From Arthrobacter sp. Soil762 (GTDB lineage Bacteria; Actinomycetota; Actinomycetes; Actinomycetales; Micrococcaceae): a stretch of 64,000 bases of DNA. Positions 33,583 through 43,072 of the stretch are shown here, piece after piece (positions within the stretch are counted from its first letter, which is position 1; the number at the start of each line of letters is the position of its first letter). Below the pieces are notes generated by a model. It searched no databases. It was given only the letters and a program-made list of their open reading frames with translations, and had not been told where the DNA came from. A program made the translations under genes and the position numbers. The DNA lies in assembly GCF_001428335.1 (NCBI RefSeq), contig NZ_LMSG01000020.1, positions 202,078-266,077 of the forward strand, in the 5' to 3' direction.

Positions 33583-34062
33583 TCACGGCTGACTCAACGC
33601 TGCCCAGGCAACGCTGAGCGCGACCAGCGCGGCCAGCGACAGCCAGGTGCGGTGGATGTTCCACCGGGTCCACCGGCGTTCGAACGATTTCCTGGCGGCC
33701 GCGACGTCTCCGGACGCGGCCGCCAGGTCCAGAGCGTTATTCAAGGGGATGTTCGCGGCGAAGGTGATGACCAGCGTGGCCGCGTAGCAGGCGAGGGCCA
33801 CAGCGAGGGGCAGTGCGCTGGCAAGCCCGGTGGCCCATGAAAAAGCTGCCGAGCCGGCCAATGCGAGGAATGCGCCGACGAAGCTCAGCGCGAACACCCG
33901 ATTCTGGATGGCGCTGTTGATCCGGGACATGGCACCGACAAATGTCGCATCATCGGTGGCGCGCAGCCCCGGCATCACCGAGCAGGCGTAGGAGTAGTAG
34001 AGCCCCCCGATCCCGGCGAGTGCGACGGTCGCGGCGGTCATGAGCAGGGTAATGACTTCCAT
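33583..34062 (-). CDS. DUF1772 (anthrone oxygenase-like) membrane protein
   Basis: Protein of 159 residues with four hydrophobic segments (about residues 4-24, 52-72, 80-100 and 137-157) and the DUF1772 pattern NRVFALSFVGAFLALAGSAA with NIPLNNALDLA. Loosely related to anthrone oxygenases and often annotated only as DUF1772. The ATG at 34062 follows AAGGAG by 6 bases; upstream codons in the frame are discarded. It converges on the PxKF gene, with a 6-bp-stem hairpin (33563-33584) between them, and is divergent from clpC. Confidence 0.82.
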   Translation of the reverse strand: MEVITLLMTAATVALAGIGGLYYSYACSVMPGLRATDDATFVGAMSRINSAIQNRVFALSFVGAFLALAGSAAFSWATGLASALPLAVALACYAATLVITFAANIPLNNALDLAAASGDVAAARKSFERRWTRWNIHRTWLSLAALVALSVAWAALSQP

Positions 34063-34217
34063 GACGTTCTCCTTGCTTGACGGTTCCTGCATTGATCCAA
34101 GCGGTGCAGGGTGACGGGAGGCTGAACACGTCATGTTTCCCCTGTGGCGAACACGCTCCCCAAGTGGGGGTCTGCCACGTAGCATCAAAGTACGTCGTAG
34201 CTAGGAGTGTGGCGAAA

Positions 34218-36678
34218 ATGTTTGAGCGATTTACGGACCGTGCCCGTCGCGTAGTTGTGCTTGCCCAAGAAGAGGCACGCATGCTGAACCACAATTACAT
34301 TGGTACCGAACACATCCTCTTGGGTCTGATCCATGAAGGTGAAGGCGTTGCCGCCAAAGCTCTTGAGTCCTTGAGCATTTCGCTCGACGGCGTGCGCGAG
34401 CAGGTCGTCCGGTCACATCCCCTTCACCCCGCGCGCCAAGAAGGTGCTGGAACTCTCGCTGCGTGAAGCCCTGCAGCTGGGCCACAACTACATCGGCACG
34501 GAGCACATCCTGCTGGGCCTCATCCGCGAGGGTGAAGGTGTTGCCGCCCAGGTGCTGGTCAAGCTGGGCGCAGACCTCAACCGCGTCCGCCAGCAGGTCA
34601 TCCAGCTCCTCTCCGGCTACCAGGGCAAGGAAACCACCGGCGCAGGCGTCGGTCCGGGCCAGCCCGAAGGCACTCCCGCCGGTTCCGTGGTCCTGGACCA
34701 GTTCGGCCGCAACCTCACCCAGGCTGCGCGCGAGAACAAGCTGGACCCGGTGATCGGACGCGAGTCCGAAATGGAACGCGTTATGCAGGTCCTTTCGCGC
34801 CGCACCAAGAACAACCCGGTCCTGATCGGTGAGCCGGGCGTCGGCAAGACCGCCGTTGTCGAAGGCCTCGCCCAGGCGATTGTCCGCGGCGATGTCCCGG
34901 AAACCATCAAGGACAAGCAGCTGTACACCCTGGACCTCGGTTCACTGGTGGCCGGCTCCCGGTACCGCGGTGACTTCGAAGAGCGACTGAAGAAGGTCCT
35001 CAAGGAAATCCGCACCCGCGGCGACATCATCCTCTTCATCGACGAAATCCACACGCTTGTGGGTGCCGGTGCTGCTGAAGGTGCCATCGATGCTGCGTCC
35101 ATCCTGAAGCCCATGCTGGCCCGCGGTGAACTGCAGACCATCGGTGCCACCACCCTGGATGAGTACCGCAAGCACATCGAGAAGGATGCCGCACTCGAGC
35201 GCCGCTTCCAGCCGATCCAGGTCAAGGAGCCCTCCGTCGCGCACGCGATCGAGATCCTCAAGGGCCTGCGCGACCGCTACGAGGCGCACCACCGCGTCAC
35301 CATCACCGACGGCGCCCTCGCGTCGGCCGCGAACCTTTCCGAACGCTACATCTCGGACCGCTTCCTGCCGGACAAGGCGATCGACCTGATCGACGAGGCC
35401 GGCGCCCGGCTGCGCATCCGCCGGATGACCGCCCCGCCGGAGCTCAAGGCCATGGACGAGCGGATCGCCAAGCTGAAGATGGAGAAGGAATCAGCCATCG
35501 ACGCGCAGGACTTCGAAGGCGCCGCTTCGCTCCGCGACAAGGAGCAGAAGCTCATCACCGAGCGCTCCGAGAAGGAACGCCACTGGAAGTCCGGCGGCAT
35601 GGACGATATCTCCGAGGTGGATGAGGATCTCATCGCCGAAGTGTTGGCCAACTCCACCGGCATCCCGGTCTTCAAGCTGACCGAGGAAGAGTCCTCGCGC
35701 CTGCTGAAGATGGAAGACGAACTGCACAAGCGTGTGGTGGGCCAGAACGAGGCCATCAGGTCCCTGTCCCAGGCAATCCGCCGTACCCGTGCAGGCCTGA
35801 AGGACCCCAAGCGTCCGGGCGGCTCGTTCATCTTCGCCGGCCCCACCGGCGTCGGCAAGACCGAGCTCGCCAAGGCCCTGGCCGAATTCCTGTTCGGTGA
35901 CGAGGACGCCCTCATCACGCTGGACATGTCCGAGTACTCGGAGAAGCACACAGTTTCACGGCTCTTCGGTGCCCCTCCGGGCTATGTCGGCTACGAAGAG
36001 GGTGGCCAGCTCACCGAGAAGGTCCGGCGTCGTCCGTTCTCCGTGGTGCTGTTCGACGAAGTGGAGAAGGCGCACGCTGACCTCTTCAACTCACTCCTGC
36101 AGATCCTGGAAGACGGCCGCCTGACCGACTCCCAGGGCCGCGTGGTGGACTTCAAGAACACCGTGATCATCATGACCACGAACCTCGGCACCCGGGACAT
36201 CTCCAAGAGTGTTGCCACCGGCTTCCAGTCCGGCACAGACACGCAGACCGGCTACAACCGGATGCGCGCCCGGGTCACGGAAGAGCTCAAGCAGCACTTC
36301 CGTCCGGAGTTCCTGAACCGTGTGGATGACGTTGTGGTGTTCCCGCAGCTCACCCAGGACGAGATCATCGAGATCGTGGACATGTTCGTCGGCCGCCTGG
36401 AAAAGCGCCTCAAGGACAAGGACATGGGCATCGAGCTCACCACCGCGGCCAAGGTGCTGCTGGCAACCCGCGGGTATGACCCGGCCATGGGTGCCCGGCC
36501 GCTGCGCCGCACCATCCAGCGCGAGATCGAGGACCAGCTCTCCGAGAAGATCCTGTTCGGCGAGATCCACGCCGGCGACATCGTTGTGGTGGACGTGGAC
36601 GGCGAAGGCGACGACGCCAAGTTCACGTTCGCCGGCAACGCCAAGCCGCGCATCCCGGAGATCGCCCCCAGCGTCTAA
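34218..36678 (+). pseudogene. clpC: clpC, Clp ATPase subunit, with a frameshifting deletion in the N-terminal domain
   Basis: AAA+ unfoldase that feeds substrates to ClpP. The gene opens with MFERFTDRARRVVVLAQEEA and the first Clp_N repeat. At 34406/34407 about 32 bases expected between REQV and SGHIPFTPRAKK are missing, and the frame is lost; the first frame ends at 34466. The rest is intact from base 34408: second Clp_N repeat, Walker A GEPGVGKT, Walker B ILFIDEIH, a UVR region, second Walker A GPTGVGKT, LDMSEYSEKH and GAPPGYVGYEEGG. A GTG at 34444 could restart translation 20 bases before the upstream stop and give 744 residues lacking the first repeat. AGGAG precedes the ATG at 34218. Confidence 0.85.
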
Positions 36679-36689
36679 ACCAAGACAGC

Positions 36690-36730
36690 AAAGGCCCCGC
36701 CCGCTCCCCAAAGGAGCAGGCGGGGCCTTT
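36690..36730 (+). terminator. Terminator after clpC
   Basis: A long GC-rich hairpin: AAAGGCCCCGCC and GGCGGGGCCTTT arms with an inner GCTCC/GGAGC stem and a CCAAA loop. It starts 12 bases after the clpC stop. Confidence 0.92.
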
Positions 36731-36923
36731 GCTCTTAACAGCTGTGGTGGTTGGCTTGGCGTCGCCGGCCGAGCCATTTGCCGGCGCCTGCTCGTTCCTC
36801 GCTCTGACGGCGCCTACACAAATGCCTGACCGGCGCCGCCTGCATGCGCCGGTACCAGAGCGCCCCAAGTCGTCCGGGAGCGCCTCGACAAGGCCGCAAC
36901 GCCCTCCGCCGTAGGATTGTGGG

Positions 36924-37439
36924 GTGACCGACTCTGACTCCTTCCATATCCGTTCTGCACGCACCAGTGACGTGGCGGCCATCAAGGGCCTTGTGGCGCC
37001 GCTGGCTGAGCAGCGGATTCTCATGGCGAAAGAGACCGTTGCCTATTACGAAAGCCTCCAGGAGTTCCGGATCGCAGAAGCCGACGACGGCGAAGTCATC
37101 GGCTGCGGCGCCCTGCACGTTATGTGGGAGGATCTCGCCGAAGTCCGCACGCTGGCCGCATCGGACGCGTGGCGTGGCAAGGGGGTAGGGCACGTGCTGG
37201 TGGAGAGCCTGCTGGCCGAGGCCCGTGAACTGGGCGTGGCCCGGGTCTTTTGCCTCACGTTCGAGGTGGATTTTTTCAAGCGCCATGGCTTCGAGATCAT
37301 GGCCGACCAGACGGCAGTGGACCCTGTGGTCTACTCCGAGCTGCTGCGTTCCCATGACGAAGGCGTTGCCGAGTTCCTGGACCTGGCGCGGGTCAAGCCC
37401 AACACCCTGGGCAACACCCGCATGATCAAGACCCTCTAG
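36924..37439 (+). CDS. GNAT acetyltransferase, ArgA-type amino-acid N-acetyltransferase
   Basis: GNAT-fold enzyme of 171 residues. The acetyl-CoA loop is SDAWRGKGVGHVLVESLL, preceded by EVIGCGALHVMWEDLAEVRTLA, and FFKRHGFEIMAD follows. This is the layout of the short stand-alone N-acetylglutamate synthases of actinobacteria, which start arginine synthesis from glutamate. It starts with GTG at 36924 and follows the clpC terminator. Another amino acid substrate is possible. Confidence 0.85.
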   Translation: MTDSDSFHIRSARTSDVAAIKGLVAPLAEQRILMAKETVAYYESLQEFRIAEADDGEVIGCGALHVMWEDLAEVRTLAASDAWRGKGVGHVLVESLLAEARELGVARVFCLTFEVDFFKRHGFEIMADQTAVDPVVYSELLRSHDEGVAEFLDLARVKPNTLGNTRMIKTL

Positions 37440-37488
37440 GCACCCCCAATCACCCCGCGCGGACAATAGCGGCAAGAAGTCACCCTGT

Positions 37489-37508
37489 GACATAAATAGC
37501 TTTATGTC
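37489..37508. promoter_or_regulatory. 8+4+8 inverted repeat upstream of dhaK
   Basis: GACATAAATAGCTTTATGTC is a perfect palindrome with a 4-base centre in an AT-rich stretch 174 bases before dhaK. Its symmetry suggests a regulator site, possibly for the dha operon. Confidence 0.5.
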
Positions 37509-37551
37509 GAATTGATGGATAAACTAACGAGGTTGCAGTGTGGGGCCTGCC

Positions 37552-37583
37552 GTAAGGGACAGTCATTGGGGGCTGTCCCTTAC
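37552..37583. promoter_or_regulatory. 11-bp inverted repeat with 10-base loop upstream of dhaK
   Basis: GTAAGGGACAG and CTGTCCCTTAC are exact complements separated by TCATTGGGGG. It is not followed by T residues. It could be an RNA hairpin in the dha leader, an operator, or a terminator for transcription arriving from the acetyltransferase gene. Confidence 0.55.
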
Positions 37584-37681
37584 CGCTTCCGCCGCATCGT
37601 CGCAGGCTACCGGACTTCAGGCGCCGGTAGTAGGGTCAAAGTGCATCCTCCAGGACGCACCCACACCCCAGGAGTTCTGCC

Positions 37682-38683
37682 ATGAAAAAGCTCATCAATG
37701 ATCCCCGTTCCGTGGTTGACGAATCCGTCGAGGGATTCGGTCTGGCCCACGCGGGACTTGTCACCGTCACCGCCGATCCGAAGTACGTCACGCGCAAAGA
37801 CGCGCCGGTGGCAGGGAAAGTCGGACTCGTTTCCGGAGGGGGAAGCGGCCACGAGCCGCTCCACGCCGGGTTTGTCGGGCTGGGAATGCTCGACGCCGCC
37901 GTGCCGGGGGCGGTATTCACCTCGCCGACGCCGGACCAGATCCTTCCGGCGACGCTCGCCGTTAACTCGGGTGCCGGCGTCGTCCATATCGTGAAGAACT
38001 ACACCGGCGACGTCCTGAACTTTGAGACCGCAGCGGAGCTGGCGCAGGCCGAAGGTGTGGACATCCGCACGGTCCTGGTCAATGACGACGTCGCGGTGGA
38101 GGACTCCCTGTATACCGCAGGCCGCCGCGGAGTGGGCGGCACCGTTCTGGTCGAGAAAATCGCCGGCGCCGCCGCTGAGCGGGGCGATAGCCTCGATGCC
38201 GTGGCCGCGATCGGTGACCGCGTCAACAGCAACGTCCGCACCATGGGGGTTGCGCTGTCCGCGTGCACAGTACCGCATGCGGGAACGCCCAGTTTCGACC
38301 TGGCGGATGATGAGATCGAGATCGGCATCGGCATCCATGGCGAGCCCGGCCGGCACAAAATCCCGATGGAGAACGCCGACGGCATCACGGACCGCCTGCT
38401 GGACCCGGTCCTCAGCGACCTGGGCATCACCGGCGGCGAGAAAGTACTGCTGTTCGTCAACGGCATGGGCGGCACCCCCCTGAGCGAGCTGTACATCGTC
38501 TACCGCCGCGCTGCCCAGGTGATCGCAGAACGTGGAGCCGCCGTCGAACGCTCGCTGGTAGGGAACTACATCACGTCCCTGGAAATGCAGGGTTGCTCCA
38601 TCTCGGTGCTCCGGCTCGACGATGAACTGACGCAGCTGTGGGACGCTCCGGTGCACACTGCAGCCCTGCGTTGGGGCGTGTAA
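37682..38683 (+). CDS. dhaK: DhaK, dihydroxyacetone kinase substrate-binding subunit
   Basis: Binds dihydroxyacetone covalently for phosphorylation by the PTS-linked kinase DhaKLM. The 333-residue protein has VSGGGSGHEPLHAGFVG near the N-terminus and EIGIGIHGEPGRHKIPM, whose histidine forms the hemiaminal with the substrate. The ATG at 37682 starts KKLINDPRSVVDESVEGF. It is the first of three tightly spaced genes. The 240-base leader has two inverted repeats that may be regulatory. Confidence 0.96.
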   Translation: MKKLINDPRSVVDESVEGFGLAHAGLVTVTADPKYVTRKDAPVAGKVGLVSGGGSGHEPLHAGFVGLGMLDAAVPGAVFTSPTPDQILPATLAVNSGAGVVHIVKNYTGDVLNFETAAELAQAEGVDIRTVLVNDDVAVEDSLYTAGRRGVGGTVLVEKIAGAAAERGDSLDAVAAIGDRVNSNVRTMGVALSACTVPHAGTPSFDLADDEIEIGIGIHGEPGRHKIPMENADGITDRLLDPVLSDLGITGGEKVLLFVNGMGGTPLSELYIVYRRAAQVIAERGAAVERSLVGNYITSLEMQGCSISVLRLDDELTQLWDAPVHTAALRWGV

Positions 38684-38685
38684 CC

Positions 38686-39318
38686 GTGGTGCTGGACGTG
38701 AAATGGGCCCTCAGATGGCTGACTCTCTGCGCCCAGGCCATGGCGGAAAACCGGGTGTGGCTCATCGAACTCGACCGTGCGATCGGGGACTCGGACCACG
38801 GCGAGAACATGGACCGCGGCTTCCAGGCGGTGCTGGAGAAACTGGCTGAAGCGCAGCCTGAGACGCCCGGCGCGGCCCTGAAGCTGACTGCCATGACCCT
38901 GATGTCCAAGGTGGGCGGCGCCGCAGGTCCCTTGTACGGAACCGCGTTCCTGCGCGCCTCCACAGCTTTGGGCGATGCCGCCGAGATTGATCCGGGGCGC
39001 CTCGCCGACGCGCTTGTGGCTGCCCGGGACGGGATCGTGGCCCGGGGCAAGGCTGAGTCCGGCGACAAGACCATGGTGGATGCCTGGACCCCCGCCGCGG
39101 AGGCAGCGCAGGCCGCCGCGGCGGACGGCGCAGGCACCGTCCTTGGCGTGCTGGTGGCAGCCGCTGAGGCGGCTGAGGCCGGCGCCGTGGCCACCGAGCC
39201 CCTGGTCGCCCGCAAGGGCCGCGCCAGTTACCTGGGGGAGCGGAGCGCGGGCCACCGCGATCCGGGCGCCGCCTCCAGCGCCCTCATTCTGCGGGCCGCC
39301 GTTGGGGCCGCAGCGTGA
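38686..39318 (+). CDS. dhaL: DhaL, dihydroxyacetone kinase ADP-binding subunit
   Basis: Carries ADP and passes phosphate to dihydroxyacetone held by DhaK. The 210-residue protein has the metal/nucleotide motif GDSDHGENMDRG (about residues 31-42), SKVGGAAGPLYGTAF and GDKTMVDAW. The GTG at 38686, two bases after the dhaK stop, is chosen over the longer frame that overlaps dhaK. Its stop overlaps the dhaM start by 4 bases. Confidence 0.94.
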   Translation: MVLDVKWALRWLTLCAQAMAENRVWLIELDRAIGDSDHGENMDRGFQAVLEKLAEAQPETPGAALKLTAMTLMSKVGGAAGPLYGTAFLRASTALGDAAEIDPGRLADALVAARDGIVARGKAESGDKTMVDAWTPAAEAAQAAAADGAGTVLGVLVAAAEAAEAGAVATEPLVARKGRASYLGERSAGHRDPGAASSALILRAAVGAAA

Positions 39319-40022
39319 CGGTGCGCCTGGTGGTGGTGTCCCATAGCGAGAAAATTGCCGACGGCGCCGTGGAGCTTGCCGCCCAGATGGCGCCCGACGT
39401 CGTCATCCTCGCCGCCGGGGGCACCGCCGACGGCAGGATCGGAACGAGCCTGGAAAAAGTCATGTCTGCCCTGGACAAGGCGGCCGGCGGCGATGGCGTG
39501 GTGGTCCTGACGGACCTGGGATCTGCCGTGATGACGGCGGAATCGGCCCTGGAGCTCGTGGAGGAGCCGGCCGGCGTGCTCCTGGCGGACGCGCCCCTGG
39601 TGGAAGGCCTCGTGGCTGCCGCCGTGGCCGCACAGGGCGGCGCCGACGTGAAGGCAGTCAAACGTGCCGCCGAAGCCGTGTACGGATTGGGACCGGAGGT
39701 GGCGGCTGCTTCGCGGGTGCTCGCCGAAAGCACCGTGGCTGAAGGGTCCGTCACCGGTTCAGGGCCGGACTTCACCGGCGACTTCGAACTGGTGAATGAG
39801 GCCGGCATGCACGCCCGTCCGGCCGCCAAGATCGCGGGCGGCCTGGCGTCTCTCAACGCCGAGGTCACGGTCAACGGCGTGGATGGCGCGTCAATGACAT
39901 CCCTGATGACCCTGGCGGCAGGCAAGGGATCCTTGCTCCATATCGAGGCTTGGGGGCCCGACGCCGAGCGTGCCCTGAACTACGTCGGCGGCCTGGTGCA
40001 GGCAGGCTTCGGCGAGCCGTAG
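39315..40022 (+). CDS. dhaM: DhaM, PTS-dependent dihydroxyacetone kinase phosphotransferase subunit (EIIA-HPr fusion)
   Basis: Re-phosphorylates the ADP on DhaL using PTS phosphate. Residues 1-130 are an EIIA-Man-type domain with the active histidine in VVVSHSEKIADG and VVVLTDLGSAVMT. Residues about 150-235 are an HPr domain with NEAGMHARPAAKI, whose histidine accepts phosphate from enzyme I. The E. coli protein carries a further enzyme I-like part that is absent here. It starts with GTG in a 4-base overlap with dhaL. Confidence 0.93.
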   Translation: MTVRLVVVSHSEKIADGAVELAAQMAPDVVILAAGGTADGRIGTSLEKVMSALDKAAGGDGVVVLTDLGSAVMTAESALELVEEPAGVLLADAPLVEGLVAAAVAAQGGADVKAVKRAAEAVYGLGPEVAAASRVLAESTVAEGSVTGSGPDFTGDFELVNEAGMHARPAAKIAGGLASLNAEVTVNGVDGASMTSLMTLAAGKGSLLHIEAWGPDAERALNYVGGLVQAGFGEP

Positions 40023-40039
40023 GCCGTGGCCTGAGTTGC

Positions 40040-40333
40040 CTATTTGACCTGGCTGCTGCGGCCCAGACTAAAGGACCGCTTGTCCACGAGCAGGTACGTG
40101 CCGGCTCCCATCAGCAGGAAACCACCGACGCCGACGGCGATGATCTGCGTGCTGACCCCGACAATGAGCAACACCAGCCCGAACAGGCATGCGATGGCAC
40201 CGAGGTAGATACGGCGCCCAAACCTGAGGCCCACAGAGCCGGTCGAGAGTTCCTCGGCGAGCCTCGGATCCTCTGCGGCCAAGCCCGATTCCAGCTCCTC
40301 GAGCTGTTTCCGCTCCCTATCTGAAAGTGGCAT
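40040..40333 (-). CDS. DUF3040 family membrane protein
   Basis: Protein of 97 residues beginning MPLSDRERKQLEELESGLAA, the hallmark of DUF3040, followed by DPRLAEEL and two membrane segments (about residues 41-58 and 63-83). These short proteins are widespread in actinobacteria and of unknown function. The ATG at 40333 is chosen because the DUF3040 domain begins exactly there. It converges on dhaM. Confidence 0.88.
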   Translation of the reverse strand: MPLSDRERKQLEELESGLAAEDPRLAEELSTGSVGLRFGRRIYLGAIACLFGLVLLIVGVSTQIIAVGVGGFLLMGAGTYLLVDKRSFSLGRSSQVK

Positions 40334-40466
40334 CCTTACCCCTTCCCGGCGGGGAACCTGTTCTAAATCCAACGTTGCCGATGCTGGTAATACAGACCGT
40401 AGAAGTGTCCTGAGTGGAAGTCAAGGGCGGGGTCTGGCGGGGCTTATTTGTCGCCAGTGGGGGCCG

Positions 40467-40961
40467 TCAAACAGCCTGTCGCAGGCCCTGGGCGTCCAGA
40501 ATCACCGAAGCAGTCACGAACCTCCCGCACTGCTCCCCGTAGGGATAGGCACCGCGGGGCCGGAAATTCAGGGTGCGCACAGGGAGGGCCAATCCGCCCG
40601 GGGAAACACCGGACGCGGTCAGCGCCATCGGGGCCTCCGTGAGGGACTCGAGCATCAGCATCCCGATCATGGTCCCGTCCGGGGAAGCCGTGGCGGAGCA
40701 GACCCCGTCCGGTGCGCAGCCCTGGTCAATCGAGGCAGTGCCGGGAGAAAGTTCGACGGCGGCTTCTTTGCAGGTGCCGTCCTGGCAGGCCTTGAGGCGC
40801 AGGGATCCCACCTGCGGCACGTACTCCCGGGCCACGGTCACCGAGACCACTGACGCCTGGGCAATCATCGGGCACGGCGCCGGGACGGGGTAGTAGTAGT
40901 AGCAGCCGGAGGTGATCACCGCCGTCGTCATCAGTGCCAGAAGTACCCCGGGCTTGCCCAT
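40467..40961 (-). CDS. Hypothetical lipoprotein
   Basis: Protein of 164 residues with a signal peptide and lipobox ITSGC (cysteine about residue 20), then four tyrosines and a beta-rich extracellular part with paired cysteines (CQDGTC, GCAPDGVC). No family was recognised. It lies 36 bases downstream of a DUF3592 gene and may be co-transcribed with the two DUF3592 genes above it. Confidence 0.75.
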   Translation of the reverse strand: MGKPGVLLALMTTAVITSGCYYYYPVPAPCPMIAQASVVSVTVAREYVPQVGSLRLKACQDGTCKEAAVELSPGTASIDQGCAPDGVCSATASPDGTMIGMLMLESLTEAPMALTASGVSPGGLALPVRTLNFRPRGAYPYGEQCGRFVTASVILDAQGLRQAV

Positions 40962-40997
40962 ACTTCAGCGTAAATCCGGAGCCGGAAGTCCGCATTG

Positions 40998-41429
40998 CTA
41001 CCAGGAAAGTGATGCAAACATTGTTATGGCTGTGGCCCCAAAGATCACCATAATGAGACCTGTGGCCAGCCGGCCTTTGGCAACAGCGAAGACCGGCAGC
41101 GTGGACTCGGCGGGATTGGCCGGGTTGTAGACCACGGGTATGTGGGTGCCGATGATCGCCTGCTCCTGGCTGTAGATATCGGCCTGCCCCAGCCAGCGTT
41201 TGCCCACGGCGTCCACGAATTCGTACGACGGCGCAAACCGGTTCCGGCCGTTGTATCCGGGTCCGTCCGTGCCATGCAGGTTTCCCGTGACGGTGGCCGA
41301 AGCCTCCTGCCACCCCGCCATTGAACGTTTCCGGCGAAAGGACGCGGCCAGGGACAGCCCCATCAGGATCAGGCCTGCGGCAAGGAAAAGCCCGGGCAGG
41401 ACGATGAACAGCAGTTTCAGGGAGTCCAC
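40998..41429 (-). CDS. DUF3592 family membrane protein (paralogue)
   Basis: Protein of 143 residues with an N-terminal membrane segment (about residues 7-29), a central extracytoplasmic beta domain (ASATVTGNL, APSYEFVDAVGKRW) with the NPANP motif, and a C-terminal membrane segment. It is the same length as, and clearly related to, the next gene upstream in the operon (3 bases apart). Function unknown. Confidence 0.8.
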   Translation of the reverse strand: MDSLKLLFIVLPGLFLAAGLILMGLSLAASFRRKRSMAGWQEASATVTGNLHGTDGPGYNGRNRFAPSYEFVDAVGKRWLGQADIYSQEQAIIGTHIPVVYNPANPAESTLPVFAVAKGRLATGLIMVIFGATAITMFASLSW

Positions 41430-41432
41430 GGT

Positions 41433-41864
41433 TCAGCCCAGCGGGAAGGCGCCGGCGACCCAGAACAGCAGCAGGGCGAAGAATACGAAGACCGGCATGA
41501 GGCACCCGATCACCATTTTCGATTCGGAAGCCACCTGGAACGACTGGTTGGGATTCGCCGGGTTGTAGGCCACTGCCAGGAGCGATCCGGGTACCTGCTG
41601 GTTGGCGTACGAAACCTCGGATTCGCCGGCATACAGGGTCCCGTTGGGGTCGGCGAACTGGTACGTGGGGTAGAAGCGCCGGCTCCGCGTTGAGCCGCCT
41701 CCGCCATGTGTCCAGCCCGCGACGTTGCCGGTGACGGTCGCCTGGACCTTTGGCCAGCCGGCGATCAGTTCTTCCTGCCGCTTGGTTTTCCGCAGCGAAC
41801 GGACCAGCGCAAAAATGACGCCCGCAACAAACAGTGCCCAGATGACGTACAACACGATTCTCAT
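41433..41864 (-). CDS. DUF3592 family membrane protein (paralogue)
   Basis: Protein of 143 residues with membrane segments at both ends. The central domain has VQATVTGNVAGW, YPTYQFADPNGTLY and VAYNPANPNQSF. It is a tandem duplicate of the following gene and the probable first gene of a three-gene unit with the lipoprotein. Confidence 0.8.
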   Translation of the reverse strand: MRIVLYVIWALFVAGVIFALVRSLRKTKRQEELIAGWPKVQATVTGNVAGWTHGGGGSTRSRRFYPTYQFADPNGTLYAGESEVSYANQQVPGSLLAVAYNPANPNQSFQVASESKMVIGCLMPVFVFFALLLFWVAGAFPLG

Positions 41865-41929
41865 GAATTTCCCCCGGTTTGAGTCACCAGAAAGTATGCC
41901 ATCCGGGCGCGGGCCACCCTAAAGGCGGC

Positions 41930-42919
41930 TCAGGCAGGCAGCCGGTAACCGCCCTGGTGCAGCTCGGCCAGCCCGTCGCCAAGGAGGCCGGCCATGGCAC
42001 GTTCGAGCTGTTCCGGCGCGGAGTTCAGGCGGTGCAGTGCGGACAGGGGCACGCCGATTCCGTCCGCCGCGAAGCCCAGGTCAGCAGGCTCCCGCTGGAA
42101 CATTTCCGCCGGCACCGGTGCGTCCGCAAGCCGGAGCACAGCCAGCACGGCACCCCGGACCTGCCGGTCAGTTCCGTGCCACGCCTGACCTTTGGGAACG
42201 TACGACGGCGGCGGCTCGCCGGCTGCCAGCCACGCACAGGAGTCCCGCACCGGGCAGTCCGTGCACTTGGGCGCCCGCGCCGTGCAGACCAGCGCCCCCA
42301 GTTCCATCACCGCAGCATTCCAGTGCACGGAGGTCCCGACGTCGTCCGGCAGCAGTTCCGCCGCGAGCCGCATCTCCGCCGCGTTCAGCGATGGTGAGGG
42401 GAGCGCGACGCCGGAAACCAGGCGCGCGTGCACGCGCCGGATGTTCGTGTCCACCACAGTCTCCCGGCGTCCGAAGGCAAAGGCGGCAACGGCCGCGGCC
42501 GTGTAGCTGCCCACCCCGGGCAGGGCCAGCAGCTCCGTGTAGTTGCCGGGGACCGTGCCGCCGTGGTCGCGGACGATGGCAGCGGCTGCTGCGTGCAGGC
42601 GGAGTGCCCGGCGGGGGTAGCCGAGCCTGCCCCAGGAGCGGACGGCTTCCCCTGCGGGCTCGCCGGCGAGGGCGGCGGGAGTGGGCCAGCGCTCGAGCCA
42701 TTCCCGCCAGACAGGCAGCACCCGCACCACTGGGGTCTGCTGCAGCATGATCTCGCTGACCAGGACTCCCCACGGTGAGCAGTGGCGTTCGCGCCAGGGC
42801 AAGTCCCTCGCCGTCTCAGCGAACCAGCCGGTGATCCTGCGGTGCAGCGCCGCGAGCTGGTCGGGGCGGAGGTCATCCGTGCCGAACTGGGCCGTAACAG
42901 GGGCGCCGTCCGCGGGCAT
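41930..42919 (-). CDS. mutY: MutY, A/G-specific adenine DNA glycosylase
   Basis: Removes adenine mispaired with 8-oxoguanine. The 329-residue protein has the HhH-GPD core (SEIMLQQTPVVRVLP; LPGVGSYTAAAVAAFAFG; VDTNIRRVHARL, with the catalytic aspartate in VDTN). A [4Fe-4S] cluster follows with spacing C-x6-C-x2-C-x5-C (residues in CTARAPKC, TDCPVRDSC). A short MutT-like C-terminal part follows. The frame is open up to 43084, but the ATG at 42919 gives the normal N-terminus and avoids overlap with the divergent gene. No strong ribosome binding site is seen. Confidence 0.93.
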   Translation of the reverse strand: MPADGAPVTAQFGTDDLRPDQLAALHRRITGWFAETARDLPWRERHCSPWGVLVSEIMLQQTPVVRVLPVWREWLERWPTPAALAGEPAGEAVRSWGRLGYPRRALRLHAAAAAIVRDHGGTVPGNYTELLALPGVGSYTAAAVAAFAFGRRETVVDTNIRRVHARLVSGVALPSPSLNAAEMRLAAELLPDDVGTSVHWNAAVMELGALVCTARAPKCTDCPVRDSCAWLAAGEPPPSYVPKGQAWHGTDRQVRGAVLAVLRLADAPVPAEMFQREPADLGFAADGIGVPLSALHRLNSAPEQLERAMAGLLGDGLAELHQGGYRLPA

Positions 42920-43072
42920 GGCTGGGGAAAGGGTTGTAGCGTCGATCCCAACACTGTAGTGGATTCCCGGGAGCCCACGCGAAGATGCCGCGGACAAACT
43001 GTGACCTGAGCGTTGGCCGGGGGACCGGCGTGGTGGGACGGCAGAATCCGGTGGGTTCTCTAGCCTAGAAGG

